64,000 nt of DNA. It comes from Methylobacterium brachythecii (lineage in GTDB: Bacteria; Pseudomonadota; Alphaproteobacteria; Rhizobiales; Beijerinckiaceae). A program made the position numbers and the translations under genes. This document shows, in pieces, positions 48,811 through 57,382 of the stretch. The stretch covers positions 503,393 through 567,392 of the forward strand of contig NZ_JACIDN010000001.1 of NCBI RefSeq assembly GCF_014196345.1, written 5' to 3'. Every line of letters begins with the position of its first letter. Within the stretch, counting starts at the first letter, position 1. The notes beneath the pieces are model-generated. The model was not told the DNA's origin. It worked only from the letters and a program-made list of their open reading frames with translations, and made no database searches.

Positions 48811-48846
48811 CGAAGAAGGCCGGAGCGGATGCTCCGGCCTTCTTCG
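48811..48846. terminator. Second hairpin between katG and the lipoprotein gene
   Basis: A 16-base perfect stem (48811-48826 with 48831-48846) with a GGAT loop stands directly beside the katG terminator and 30 bp after the convergent lipoprotein gene. It probably ends transcription of that gene on the minus strand, possibly together with the first hairpin. It lacks a clear T run. Confidence 0.6.
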
Positions 48847-48876
48847 TCTCGTTCGATGGCCTGGTGCCGGAGTGGC

Positions 48877-49146
48877 TCAGCGGCAGTACACGTCGCCGTA
48901 GGCGTCGCGGTAGGTGCCGTAGGGGCATTGCGGGGCGGTGGCCGCACCGCCGATGGCGCCGGCAGCGCCGCCGATGGCCGCACCGGCGAGCGCGCCGCTC
49001 GCACGGCCGGTGGCGAGACCGCCGACTGCTGCGCCGAGGCCTGCGCCGAGGGCGCCGCCGCCAACGGCGCGCTCGCCCGGCGTGTTGCAGGCGCCGACGG
49101 ACAGCGCCAGGGTGGCGGCGAGCAGAGCCGCGGTGATCTTCTTCAT
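48877..49146 (-). CDS. Small glycine-zipper lipoprotein
   Basis: An 89-residue protein with a lipoprotein signal peptide: MKKITAALLAATLALSVGAC, where the last cysteine is the lipidated residue. The mature part is a long glycine/alanine zipper (GGGALGAGLGAAVGGLATG and onwards) followed by a C-terminal CPYGTYRDAYGDVYC with two cysteines. Such proteins are typical outer-membrane or periplasmic components of unknown role. A GGGAG ribosome site precedes the ATG. Confidence 0.85.
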   Translation of the reverse strand: MKKITAALLAATLALSVGACNTPGERAVGGGALGAGLGAAVGGLATGRASGALAGAAIGGAAGAIGGAATAPQCPYGTYRDAYGDVYCR

Positions 49147-49352
49147 GGTCGAATGACTCCCTTGTGCATCGGCCCGCCCGGCGTTTTCGCCGTGGCGTAC
49201 CTGGAGACCGCGCGAGCGGCCTTCGGTGCAGGCACGTCACGCGATACGGTCAAGATTGGGGCGGGGGTCGCGGGGGACATGACATTTCGCGCGCGAGAGG
49301 CCATTTGAGGCGCAAGCTGTTGCGCAAACACACCGAACCCTTCGAGGATCTC

Positions 49353-49901
49353 ATGCCGAACGCCACCCTGATCGTCCGCAAGGCCGCCGTCCGGCCCGAG
49401 CAGGTCGTGGACACGGTCGTGCTCGACCACGCCGCGCGGCAGGTCTCGACGGGCTCGCTCAGCGCTTCGGGCGGGACGGCTTTCGACCTCGCGCTGGCCA
49501 AACCCGCCGAGGTTCAGGACGGCGACGCCTTGCGCCTCGATGACGGCCGCCTCGTCGCGGTGAAGGCCGCCGAGGAGGCGCTGCTCGAGGTGCGCGCCGA
49601 CAACATCGCCCGGCTCGTGCGTCTCGCCTGGCAACTCGGCGGCAACCACGTCCCGGCCGAGATCGGCGCCGACGTGCTCTACGTCCCCGCCAGCGCCGCC
49701 GAGCTGGTCCGCGGCTCCGGTTGCGCCGCGACTCCCGTTCAGCGTGCCTTCCGGCCGGAGAAGGAGGCGCACGACCACAGCACATGCGGGCACGATCACG
49801 CGCACGGGCATGACCATGCTCACGGCCCGTCCTGCGGCCACGATCACAGTCATGATCATCATCACCACGATCACGGGCATCACGGCCATCACGATCACTG
49901 A
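49353..49901 (+). CDS. ureE: Urease accessory protein UreE with His-rich tail
   Basis: A 182-residue nickel chaperone of the urease maturation system. The N-terminal peptide-binding half and the metal-binding half (AWQLGGNHVPAEIGADVLYVP) are recognisable. The last 45 residues are dominated by His, Asp and Gly (for example GHDHAHGHDHAHG), a metal-sequestering tail seen in some UreE proteins. GAGG precedes ATG 49353. No urease structural or other accessory gene is in the window, so it either works with a distant urease locus or has a general metal-buffering role. dusA follows directly. Confidence 0.88.
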   Translation: MPNATLIVRKAAVRPEQVVDTVVLDHAARQVSTGSLSASGGTAFDLALAKPAEVQDGDALRLDDGRLVAVKAAEEALLEVRADNIARLVRLAWQLGGNHVPAEIGADVLYVPASAAELVRGSGCAATPVQRAFRPEKEAHDHSTCGHDHAHGHDHAHGPSCGHDHSHDHHHHDHGHHGHHDH

Positions 49902-49913
49902 TTGCAGCCGCCG

Positions 49914-50924
49914 ATGACCCTGATCGCGCGAGACCTCCGCTTCTCCGTCGCCCCGATGATGGATTGGACGGACCGGCAGTGCCGGGCCTTCCACCGTGTC
50001 CTCTCGGCCCGCGCCCGGCTCTATACGGAGATGGTGACGACCGGCGCGGTGCTGCACGGCGACCGCGAGCGGCTGCTCGGATTTTCGGAAGCGGAGCACC
50101 CAGTGGCGCTGCAGCTCGGCGGCTCCGACCCCGTCGCGCTCGCTGCCTCCGCGAGGATCGGCGCCGATCTCGGCTATGACGAGATCAACCTCAATGTCGG
50201 TTGCCCCTCCGACCGTGTGCAGGAGGGCAGATTCGGCGCCTGCCTGATGCGCGAGCCGGGCCTCGTCGGCGTTTGCGTCGCGGCGATGAAGGCGGCGGTC
50301 TCGGTGCCGGTCACCGTGAAATGCCGCATCGGCGTCGACGACCAGGACCCGGAAGCGGCCCTCGACGCCCTCGTCGCGGCGGTGAAGGGCACCGGCGTCG
50401 ACGGCCTCGTCGTGCATGCCCGCAAGGCCTGGCTGAAGGGCCTGTCGCCGAAAGAGAATCGCGACGTCCCGCCCCTCGATTACGGCCGTGTTGTCCGCCT
50501 GAAGGCAGCCCATCCCGAGTTGCCGATCGCCATCAATGGCGGGATCACGGACATCCGGCAGTCTGTCAAACTCGTGGATCAGGTCGACGGCGTGATGATC
50601 GGGCGCGCTGCCTATACCGATCCGGCCATCCTGCTTGACGTCGACCCGCTGCTCTTCGACGAATCGGCCCCGGCTGCGGACCCGTTCGAGGCGATCGATC
50701 TCTTCGCGCCGACGATCGCACAGGGCCTGGAAGGCGGATTGCGGCTCCACGCCTTCACCCGGCACATGCTTGGCTTGTTCAACGGACGCCCCGGCGCCCG
50801 CGCCTTCCGACGGCACCTCGCCACGGCGGGCATGGCACCCGATGCCGGCCTCGCGACTCTGCGCGAGGCGGTCGGCAAGGTCTCGCGGGACTGGCAGCCG
50901 CTGCCGGCCGGGCAAGCGGCCTGA
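49914..50924 (+). CDS. dusA: tRNA-dihydrouridine synthase DusA
   Basis: A 336-residue flavoprotein that reduces uridines 20 and 20a in the tRNA D-loop. The N-terminal SVAPMMDWTDRQCR and LQLGGSDP, the catalytic cysteine in NLNVGCPSDRVQ, VTVKCRIG, VHARKAWLKGLSPKENR and INGGIT are all DusA-specific. The start is taken at ATG 49914; a TTG at 49902, just after the ureE stop, is possible. The proximity suggests cotranscription with ureE, although no functional link is known. Confidence 0.94.
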   Translation: MTLIARDLRFSVAPMMDWTDRQCRAFHRVLSARARLYTEMVTTGAVLHGDRERLLGFSEAEHPVALQLGGSDPVALAASARIGADLGYDEINLNVGCPSDRVQEGRFGACLMREPGLVGVCVAAMKAAVSVPVTVKCRIGVDDQDPEAALDALVAAVKGTGVDGLVVHARKAWLKGLSPKENRDVPPLDYGRVVRLKAAHPELPIAINGGITDIRQSVKLVDQVDGVMIGRAAYTDPAILLDVDPLLFDESAPAADPFEAIDLFAPTIAQGLEGGLRLHAFTRHMLGLFNGRPGARAFRRHLATAGMAPDAGLATLREAVGKVSRDWQPLPAGQAA

Positions 50925-51019
50925 TTGTATACTCTGGCCTGTCGCCGCCGCACCACGATGCACCGCGATACAACCAGAGCGTATTGACCATCCGGCCGCT
51001 TTACGGCTTAGCTTGAGCC

Positions 51020-51190
51020 CGACGGTTCCCCTCGGGGATCAAAAGGGAACGCGGTGAGGGGCTTTGACCCTGATGCCGCGGCTGCCCCCGCAACTGTAAG
51101 CGGCGAGCCTTCCACCACCGATGTCACTGAGGTTCCTCGCCTCGGGAAGACGGATGGACGGCAACGACCCGCGAGCCAGGAGACCTGCCG
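51020..51190 (+). promoter_or_regulatory. Cobalamin (B12) riboswitch
   Basis: The leader of the TonB receptor gene contains the conserved elements of the adenosylcobalamin riboswitch: GGTTCCC with AAAAGGGAACGCGGTGAG, then GCTGCCCCCGCAACTGTAAGCGG, and the B12 box GCGAGCCAGGAGACCTGCC at 51171-51189. The order and spacing are as in known examples. It lies 124 bp before the GTG start of the receptor and should lower its expression when cobalamin is plentiful. Confidence 0.95.
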
Positions 51191-51313
51191 TCAGTCGTGG
51201 TCACACGCGAAACGCGTCGGGCGGGGTGCTCCGGCGGGTGTCGAGCCGCTGGGCCATGCCCGGCGCCGAGACTTCGTTCGCGGTGACGTGCCACTGCCGT
51301 TGCCCGAGGTCTC

Positions 51314-53434
51314 GTGTCCCGTCTGTCGTTTGGTTCCGTTGCGCTCCCCGTATTCGCTCTCTTCGCTTTCACCCTGACGGCCGCCGCCGAGGAGGCGCAG
51401 CTCGACGAAATCGCCGTCGCCGCTGAGAGCACGAGCGGCCAGGCTGCCGGGCCGTTCGCGAGCGCCGGCTACGTGAACGGGCTCACGGGCACCGGCGGCG
51501 CGCTCCGCGTGGTAGATGCGGCCAGTGCCGGCACGATCACCGGAGCGCAGCTCAACAGCCGTCCGGTCACGCGGGCCGGCGAGGTGCTGGAAGCGGTGCC
51601 GGGCCTGATCGTCACCCAGCATTCCGGAGAGGGCAAAGCCAACCAGTTCTTCCTGCGCGGGTTCAACCTCGACCACGGCACCGACATCGCGATCGATGTC
51701 GATGGCATGCCGGTCAACATGCGCACCAACGCCCATGCCCAGGGCTATGCCGACATCAACTTCCTGATCCCCGAACTCGTCGGCGCGGTGGAATTCCACA
51801 AGGGCCCGTACTTCGCCCGCGACGGGGACTTCGCCTCGGCCGGCTCGGTGCGGATCGACTACCTCGACAGCGTCGAGAAGAACCTCGCGCAGCTGTCGCT
51901 GGGCAGTTTCGGCTACAAGCGCGCGCTGTCGATCGCCTCGACTCCCCTCGGCGAGGGCCGCCTGCTCGTTGCCGGCGAGGCTCAGACCTATGACGGGCCT
52001 TGGGACGTGCCCGACCGGCTGGGCAAGCTCAACGGCGTCATCCGCTACAGCCAGGGTACGCAAGCCGACGGCTTCTCGCTCACCGGCATGGCCTATTGGG
52101 CCAAATGGAACGCCACCAACCAGATCCCCGAGCGCGCCGTCTCCGAGGGCATCATCGGCCGCTACGGCACGCTCAACCCGACCGATGGCGGTAATAGCGG
52201 CCGCTTCTCGCTCTCCGGCCGCTGGAGCCAGACCGACGAGACCGGGATCACCAGGGCCTCGGCCTACGTGATCCGCTATCAGATGAACCTGTTCAACGAC
52301 TTCACCTATTTCCTGAACGACCCGATCAACGGCGACCAGTTCCACCAGCGCGATCAGCGCATCCTCGGCGGCGGCGAGGTCGCGCACATCTTTCAGGGCA
52401 GCCTGTTCGGGTTGTCGATGGAGAACGAGATCGGCGTCCAGACCCGGACCGACAGCATCCGGGTCGGCCTGTTCAACACGGCGAGCCGGCAATACCTCTC
52501 CACCGTCCTCGACGACCGCGTGCTGGAAGCCAGCGCCGCCTTCTATTTCGAGAACCGGGTGAAGTGGACCGACTGGCTGCGCACCAGCATCGGCTTCCGG
52601 GCGGACGGCTACTATGCTGACGTGGTCTCCGACACGCCCGCCAATTCCGGCAAGGCGCGGGACGGCATCGTCAACCCGAAGCTCGGTCTCGTGCTGGGTC
52701 CATGGTTCGATACCGAGATCTTTGTGAATTACGGCGGCGGCTTCCACTCAAACGACGCGCGTGGTGTGACTGCGACGGTCGATCCGCAGAGCCCGCTCTT
52801 CACGCTGAACCGTTCGCCTTTCCTGGTGCCCTCCACAGGCTACGAGGTCGGCATCCGCAACCGCTCCATCGCCGGGCTGGAGACCTCCCTGTCGCTGTTT
52901 CGTCTCGACTTCGCCTCTGAGAACCTGTTCGCGGGCGATACCGGGACCACGGAGCCGAGCCGTCCGACCCGGCGCATCGGCGTCGAGTGGACCAACCGCT
53001 ACGCCGTCACCTCCTGGCTGTCGCTCGAAGGCGACCTGACCATCACCAATGCCCGCTTCACCGATGCCGATCCGGTAGGCAACCGCGTGCCGGAGGCGCC
53101 GACCACCATCGCTTCGGCCGGCTTCACGCTGGGGCAGGGGCTCGGCTGGTTCGGCTCGATGCGTCTGCGCTATTTCGGCCCGCGTCCGCTGATCGAGGAC
53201 AATTCGGTGCGCTCGAAGCCGACCGCGCTCGTCAATGGCCGCGTCGGATACAATTTCGACAACGGCATGAGCCTGGCGCTCGACGTGCTCAACCTGACCA
53301 ACGCCAAGGCCGACCAGATCACCTATTTCTACGAGTCGCGCCTGCCCGGAGAGCCGGTCGCCGGGATCGCCGACAAGCACTTCCATCCCGTTGAGCCCAC
53401 TGCGGTCCGGCTGACGCTGGCGGGGCGGTTCTAA
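51314..53434 (+). CDS. TonB-dependent outer membrane receptor, probably for cobalamin
   Basis: A 706-residue outer-membrane barrel. The signal peptide is about residues 1-25 (ending FTLTAAAEE), then a plug domain (GEVLEAVPGLIVTQHSGEGK and FFLRGFNLDHGTDIAIDVDG) and a 22-strand-type barrel ending with a terminal phenylalanine (LTLAGRF). The cobalamin riboswitch immediately upstream makes B12 or a related corrinoid the likely substrate, replacing or supplementing BtuB; the sequence itself is not a close BtuB. The start is GTG 51314. No periplasmic BtuF or BtuCD genes are near. Confidence 0.9.
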   Translation: MSRLSFGSVALPVFALFAFTLTAAAEEAQLDEIAVAAESTSGQAAGPFASAGYVNGLTGTGGALRVVDAASAGTITGAQLNSRPVTRAGEVLEAVPGLIVTQHSGEGKANQFFLRGFNLDHGTDIAIDVDGMPVNMRTNAHAQGYADINFLIPELVGAVEFHKGPYFARDGDFASAGSVRIDYLDSVEKNLAQLSLGSFGYKRALSIASTPLGEGRLLVAGEAQTYDGPWDVPDRLGKLNGVIRYSQGTQADGFSLTGMAYWAKWNATNQIPERAVSEGIIGRYGTLNPTDGGNSGRFSLSGRWSQTDETGITRASAYVIRYQMNLFNDFTYFLNDPINGDQFHQRDQRILGGGEVAHIFQGSLFGLSMENEIGVQTRTDSIRVGLFNTASRQYLSTVLDDRVLEASAAFYFENRVKWTDWLRTSIGFRADGYYADVVSDTPANSGKARDGIVNPKLGLVLGPWFDTEIFVNYGGGFHSNDARGVTATVDPQSPLFTLNRSPFLVPSTGYEVGIRNRSIAGLETSLSLFRLDFASENLFAGDTGTTEPSRPTRRIGVEWTNRYAVTSWLSLEGDLTITNARFTDADPVGNRVPEAPTTIASAGFTLGQGLGWFGSMRLRYFGPRPLIEDNSVRSKPTALVNGRVGYNFDNGMSLALDVLNLTNAKADQITYFYESRLPGEPVAGIADKHFHPVEPTAVRLTLAGRF

Positions 53435-53464
53435 GCTGCTCGGGCCTCAGCGCCCGTAGCAGCT
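53434..53464. repeat. Inverted repeat overlapping two convergent stop codons
   Basis: A 12-base stem (AGCTGCT plus CGGGC at 53434-53445, paired with 53452-53464 with one bulged base) runs from the last base of the TonB receptor stop into the end of the SH3 gene. It probably acts as a two-way transcription barrier, without T runs. Confidence 0.5.
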
Positions 53465-53722
53465 CACGAATTCACGATACACCCAGCCGATCGGCTGGTC
53501 GCCGAGTTCGACGTCGCCGACATAGACCCAGGCCTTGCCGTTGATCTGCTGGCGCTCGAGGACGCTGACGCGCTGGCCGTTGGCGAGCGTGCCGACGACA
53601 CGCCCGTTCGGCGTTGTCCGCACGTTGAGCGGCGTGCCGGTGGGATCGGTGACTCGGCACTCCGCCGCCTGTGCGCCCGCTGCCGCCAGCAGGCCGATCG
53701 CCGAGAACCCCCACATCCGCAT
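53447..53722 (-). CDS. Small secreted bacterial SH3-domain protein
   Basis: A 91-residue protein: signal peptide MRMWGFSAIGLLAAAGAQA, then one bacterial SH3 domain (CRVTDPTGTPLNVRTTPNGRVVGTLANG through WVYVGDVELGDQPIGWVYREF). Such domains bind peptidoglycan or proteins in the periplasm. A GAGGAG ribosome site fixes the ATG at 53722. It is convergent with the TonB receptor and divergent from the autotransporter. Confidence 0.88.
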   Translation of the reverse strand: MRMWGFSAIGLLAAAGAQAAECRVTDPTGTPLNVRTTPNGRVVGTLANGQRVSVLERQQINGKAWVYVGDVELGDQPIGWVYREFVSCYGR

Positions 53723-54000
53723 CGCTGTCTCCTCTGCCCCGAGTCGGTCGGCAAAAGCGTAGCAGTCAAGCTGTGTTCGGCGAAGGGCAGGTGTTCGCCG
53801 AGGCTTCGTCCACACCCAACAAGAGCTGTAACACAGTCTTTGATGAGCCGGATAAGTATGCGTTGGCAAAGGATTCGTTGCAAGTAAATCACAGAGCAAA
53901 CCAAGTCTAAATATGACGAGATTATGACTAAGCGGCCAACGTGATTCTCGCTTAACCGCAGCGAAGACGACCTGTCCCGGTGGTCGAGGGGAATCCGACA

Positions 54001-57000
54001 ATGCTCTTTAAACATAGCGTATCGATGGCGGCGATCCTCGCAGGCACTATCGGGGTCGCGCACGCGCAGACCGCCAACGTCACGCCCGCCAACGTGAACG
54101 TCCTGAACCTGCTCTCGCCCTTCCTGGCCCTCAACGGCAATCAGGTCGGCCAGCAGACGCTTCAGCAGAACCTTGCCTTGGGCCTCGCCGACAACCAGGC
54201 CGCCAACACGGCCCGCCAGCAGCTCGCCATCAGCGACAAGACGCTGGCCGGCAGCATTTTCAACGGCGCGATCGCGACGATCACCCTCGCAGATGGCACG
54301 AAGGTCAATCTCGGCCCGGGCGACAACCTTGCCGGCGGCCTTCCGCTGCAGCAGGCGCAGAGCGCCGGCGGCCTGCAGCCGCTCCAGCCGTCGGGCGGCT
54401 ACGGCCTGCGCCTCGGCCCGATCTACCAGACCGGCATCCGCGCCAGCAGCCTGACCTCCGGCCCGCTGACGAAGACCTTCACCCTGCTGAATAATGCCTA
54501 TTCGGTGATGAGCGCCGATCTCGGCGTTGCGAAGAACTACTTCGCCAACGGCGCCGCCACGAATCCGAGCACCACGCCTCCCGGTTACGTGCCCGTCCCG
54601 GCCGTGGCTCCGGCCGGCTACACGCTGCCGACCGCACCCTACACGATCCCCGCCGGCTCGGCTGGCGCCGGCACGACCGGCACGCTGCCGAACACCCGGG
54701 ACAGCGTCCTCGACATCGCCTACGGTGTGAAGAACACCGGCGCCGGCCAGGACGTCTACGGCTCCTCGCGGCCGGTTCAGGTAACTCCGAGCAGCTACAA
54801 CATCTTCGACCCGACCGCGCTGAACGGGCTTGCCACCAATCCGTCCTTCCCGAGCGGCCACACGCAATACGCTTTCACCGACAGCTACCTGCTCGGCATG
54901 CTGGTGCCGCAGCAGTTCCAGTCCATGATGGCGCGTGCCGCGGAATACGGCGACAGCCGCATCGTGCTGGGCGTGCACTACCCGCTCGACATCATCGCCT
55001 CGCGTTCGTTCGCGGCCTACGACATCGCCCAGGCCCTCACGAACCCGCTCTACGTCAACAACGCCGCGACGACCGGCACGGCGATCAACCTGCCGAGCCT
55101 GTTCACGGCGGCCCAGGGTGAGCTGCAGAGCTACATCTCGGCGCAGTGCGGCAACACCGTCGCGGCTTGCGCGACCTCTTCCGCGAACACCGCCGGCAGC
55201 CCCTACGCGGCCTCCGCCGCCAACCAGGCGCTCTACCAGCAGCGTCTGACCTACGGCCTGCCGACCCTGACCTTCGCTCAGGCTCCGCGTGAAGCCGCCC
55301 CGACCGGCGGTCCCGACGCCTCGATCCTGCTCTCGACGCTCTACGGCGGCAGCACGGCCGCCGCCAAGACGATCGCCCCGACCGGCGGCATCTACGGCAA
55401 CCTCTCGACCGACACGATCAACCAGATCATCGTCAACACCGAGACCAACGCGCTCGCTGCCTTCTACGGCACGTCGCTGAGCTACTGGAGCCGCCTCGAC
55501 CTGTATTCGGCCGCCGGCTACTTCGACAACGTCACCGGTCGCCTCGACCTCGCCACCACTGATCGCGTGACCCGCGACGTGGCGATCGGCAATGGCGGCT
55601 CGCTGTTTGCCAACGGCACCATCACCGGTGTGGCGATCGTGCAGACCGGCGCGACCCTCGGCGGTTCGGGCACGGTCGGCGGGATCGCCGCTCAGTCGGG
55701 TTCGACGGTGGCTCCTGGCAACTCGATCGGCACGTTGAATGTCGCCGGCAACGTCGCCTTCGCGGCAGGCTCGACCTATCAGGTCGAGGCGAACGCGGCC
55801 GGCCAGTCCGACAAGATCGCGGCCACGGGCACGACGACGCTCCAGGGCGGCACCGTGCAGGTGCTGGCGGCGGCCGGCGCCTACAATCCGCGTACCCAGT
55901 ACGCGATCCTGACCTCGGCCGGCGGTGTCGGCGGCCAGTTCGCGGGCGTGACCTCGAACCTCGCCTTCCTCACCGCCACGCTGCGCTACCAGCCGACCGA
56001 AGTCGACCTGACGCTCACCCGCAACGACGTCGCCTTCGCCACGGTGGCGTTGAACCGCAACCAGGCCGCTGCCGCCAACGGCGTCCAGAGCGCGGGTCCG
56101 AACTCCGGCGTCTACGGCCGCACCGTCGGCCTGACGACGGCCGAGGCCCAGGGCGCGTTCCAGGCTCTGTCGGGCGACATCCACGCGAGCGCGTCGGGCG
56201 CGGCCTTCGAGACCGCCTTCTTCGTGCGTGAGGCGATCCTCGACCGCCTGCGCAACGGCGGCACGGCGGAGGGCGCCGATTACGGCTCGCTGCCGGCGAC
56301 CTACACCGCCGACCTGCCCGGTCGTCGGGTGGCCCCGACCATGGTGCCGGCCCGCGTGCTCGATCCGCGCGTGTTCGGTGTCTGGGCACAGGGCTTCGGC
56401 GGCTTCGGCCATGCCGACACCGACGGCAACGCCGCCGGCGTCAACAGCTCGACGGCAGGCTTCGTGGCCGGTGCCGACGTGCGCTTCGAGAATGGCTTCC
56501 GCATCGGCGTGGCCGGCGGCTACACCCGCACCAATCTCGACACCGCGGCCCGCACCCAGTCGGCCCAGATCGAGAGCGGCTTCGGCGCCATCTACGGCGG
56601 CACCGAGTTCGGTCCGATCGCGCTGCGCCTTGGCGCGGTCTATTCCGGCAACGACTCGCGGACCCGCCGCTCGGTGGTGTTCCCGGGCGTCGGCGACAAC
56701 GACACCGCCCATTACGGCGGCTCGACCACGCAGGGCTTCGGCGAGATCGGCTACCGCATCCCGTTCGGCAACGCGGCTCCGGTCGGCCTGATCACCAAGG
56801 GTGCGGCGCCGGCTGCCGCCTTCGCGACGAGCTACATCGAGCCCTTCGTCGGGGGTGCCTACGTGAACGTGAACACCGACCGCTTCACCGAGACCGGCGG
56901 CATCACGGCGCTTCGCGGCTTCTCGCACGACAACGACATCGGCACGGCCACGGTGGGCGTGCGGGCTCAGACCACGTTCGACCTCGGCCTCGGCGCCCCG

Positions 57001-57252
57001 GTCACGGCCCACGGCCTCGTCGGCTACCGCCGGGCCTTCGGCGACGTGGTTCCGACCGCGCTGCTCGCCTTCCAGACCGGATCGAGCTTCGTGACGGCGG
57101 GTCTCCCGATCGACCGCGACGCGCTGGTGGCCAATGCCGGCCTCGACCTGCGCATCTCGGCCAACGCCACGATCGGCGTCGCGTATACCGGTCAGATGGG
57201 CAGCCGCGCCGAAAACCACGCCGCAAAGGGCAACTTCACCATCCGCTGGTGA
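54001..57252 (+). CDS. Autotransporter with PAP2-type acid phosphatase passenger
   Basis: A 1083-residue surface protein. A signal peptide covers residues 1-23 (ending GVAHA). The passenger contains PAP2/vanadium-haloperoxidase motifs: RP at 257-258 preceded by DVYGSS, PSGH at 284-287, and SR(x5)HYPxD with S319, R320, H326 and D330. Motif 1 should start with Lys seven residues before the Arg, but here it is Q250. A beta-helix linker with PATR-like repeats follows (about 540-680), and an autotransporter beta-barrel occupies about 790-1083, ending FTIRW. GAGGGGA precedes ATG 54001. It probably presents a phosphatase on the cell surface, perhaps for phosphate scavenging. Confidence 0.9.
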   Translation: MLFKHSVSMAAILAGTIGVAHAQTANVTPANVNVLNLLSPFLALNGNQVGQQTLQQNLALGLADNQAANTARQQLAISDKTLAGSIFNGAIATITLADGTKVNLGPGDNLAGGLPLQQAQSAGGLQPLQPSGGYGLRLGPIYQTGIRASSLTSGPLTKTFTLLNNAYSVMSADLGVAKNYFANGAATNPSTTPPGYVPVPAVAPAGYTLPTAPYTIPAGSAGAGTTGTLPNTRDSVLDIAYGVKNTGAGQDVYGSSRPVQVTPSSYNIFDPTALNGLATNPSFPSGHTQYAFTDSYLLGMLVPQQFQSMMARAAEYGDSRIVLGVHYPLDIIASRSFAAYDIAQALTNPLYVNNAATTGTAINLPSLFTAAQGELQSYISAQCGNTVAACATSSANTAGSPYAASAANQALYQQRLTYGLPTLTFAQAPREAAPTGGPDASILLSTLYGGSTAAAKTIAPTGGIYGNLSTDTINQIIVNTETNALAAFYGTSLSYWSRLDLYSAAGYFDNVTGRLDLATTDRVTRDVAIGNGGSLFANGTITGVAIVQTGATLGGSGTVGGIAAQSGSTVAPGNSIGTLNVAGNVAFAAGSTYQVEANAAGQSDKIAATGTTTLQGGTVQVLAAAGAYNPRTQYAILTSAGGVGGQFAGVTSNLAFLTATLRYQPTEVDLTLTRNDVAFATVALNRNQAAAANGVQSAGPNSGVYGRTVGLTTAEAQGAFQALSGDIHASASGAAFETAFFVREAILDRLRNGGTAEGADYGSLPATYTADLPGRRVAPTMVPARVLDPRVFGVWAQGFGGFGHADTDGNAAGVNSSTAGFVAGADVRFENGFRIGVAGGYTRTNLDTAARTQSAQIESGFGAIYGGTEFGPIALRLGAVYSGNDSRTRRSVVFPGVGDNDTAHYGGSTTQGFGEIGYRIPFGNAAPVGLITKGAAPAAAFATSYIEPFVGGAYVNVNTDRFTETGGITALRGFSHDNDIGTATVGVRAQTTFDLGLGAPVTAHGLVGYRRAFGDVVPTALLAFQTGSSFVTAGLPIDRDALVANAGLDLRISANATIGVAYTGQMGSRAENHAAKGNFTIRW

Positions 57253-57273
57253 GCTCTTGAGACTGACGAAACG

Positions 57274-57307
57274 AAGGGGCGCCCCCGAAAGGTGGCGCCC
57301 CCTTTTT
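57274..57307 (+). terminator. Terminator of the autotransporter gene
   Basis: A ten-base GC-rich stem (57274-57283 with the complement from 57294) is followed by TTTTT, 21 bp after the stop. Confidence 0.82.
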
Positions 57308-57382
57308 CTTGTCCTCACGACAACCTGATCACCCCATCGCGCGTCGTCCTGAAGGTCGACACCAGTGACGGAGGAGGGCCGC

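Noticed and set aside
49769..49898. A direct-repeat array in the DNA coding for the UreE tail
   Set aside because: The short repeated units simply encode His/Asp/Gly residues in frame and are part of the gene.
49143..50963. A 606-codon minus-strand frame antisense to ureE and dusA
   Set aside because: No motif, and both plus-strand genes are clear family members.
53464..57318. A 1284-codon open frame on the minus strand, antisense to the autotransporter gene
   Set aside because: It is an effect of high GC at third codon positions. The product is Arg/Gly/Ala/Val-rich with no motif, and the plus-strand protein has clear domains.
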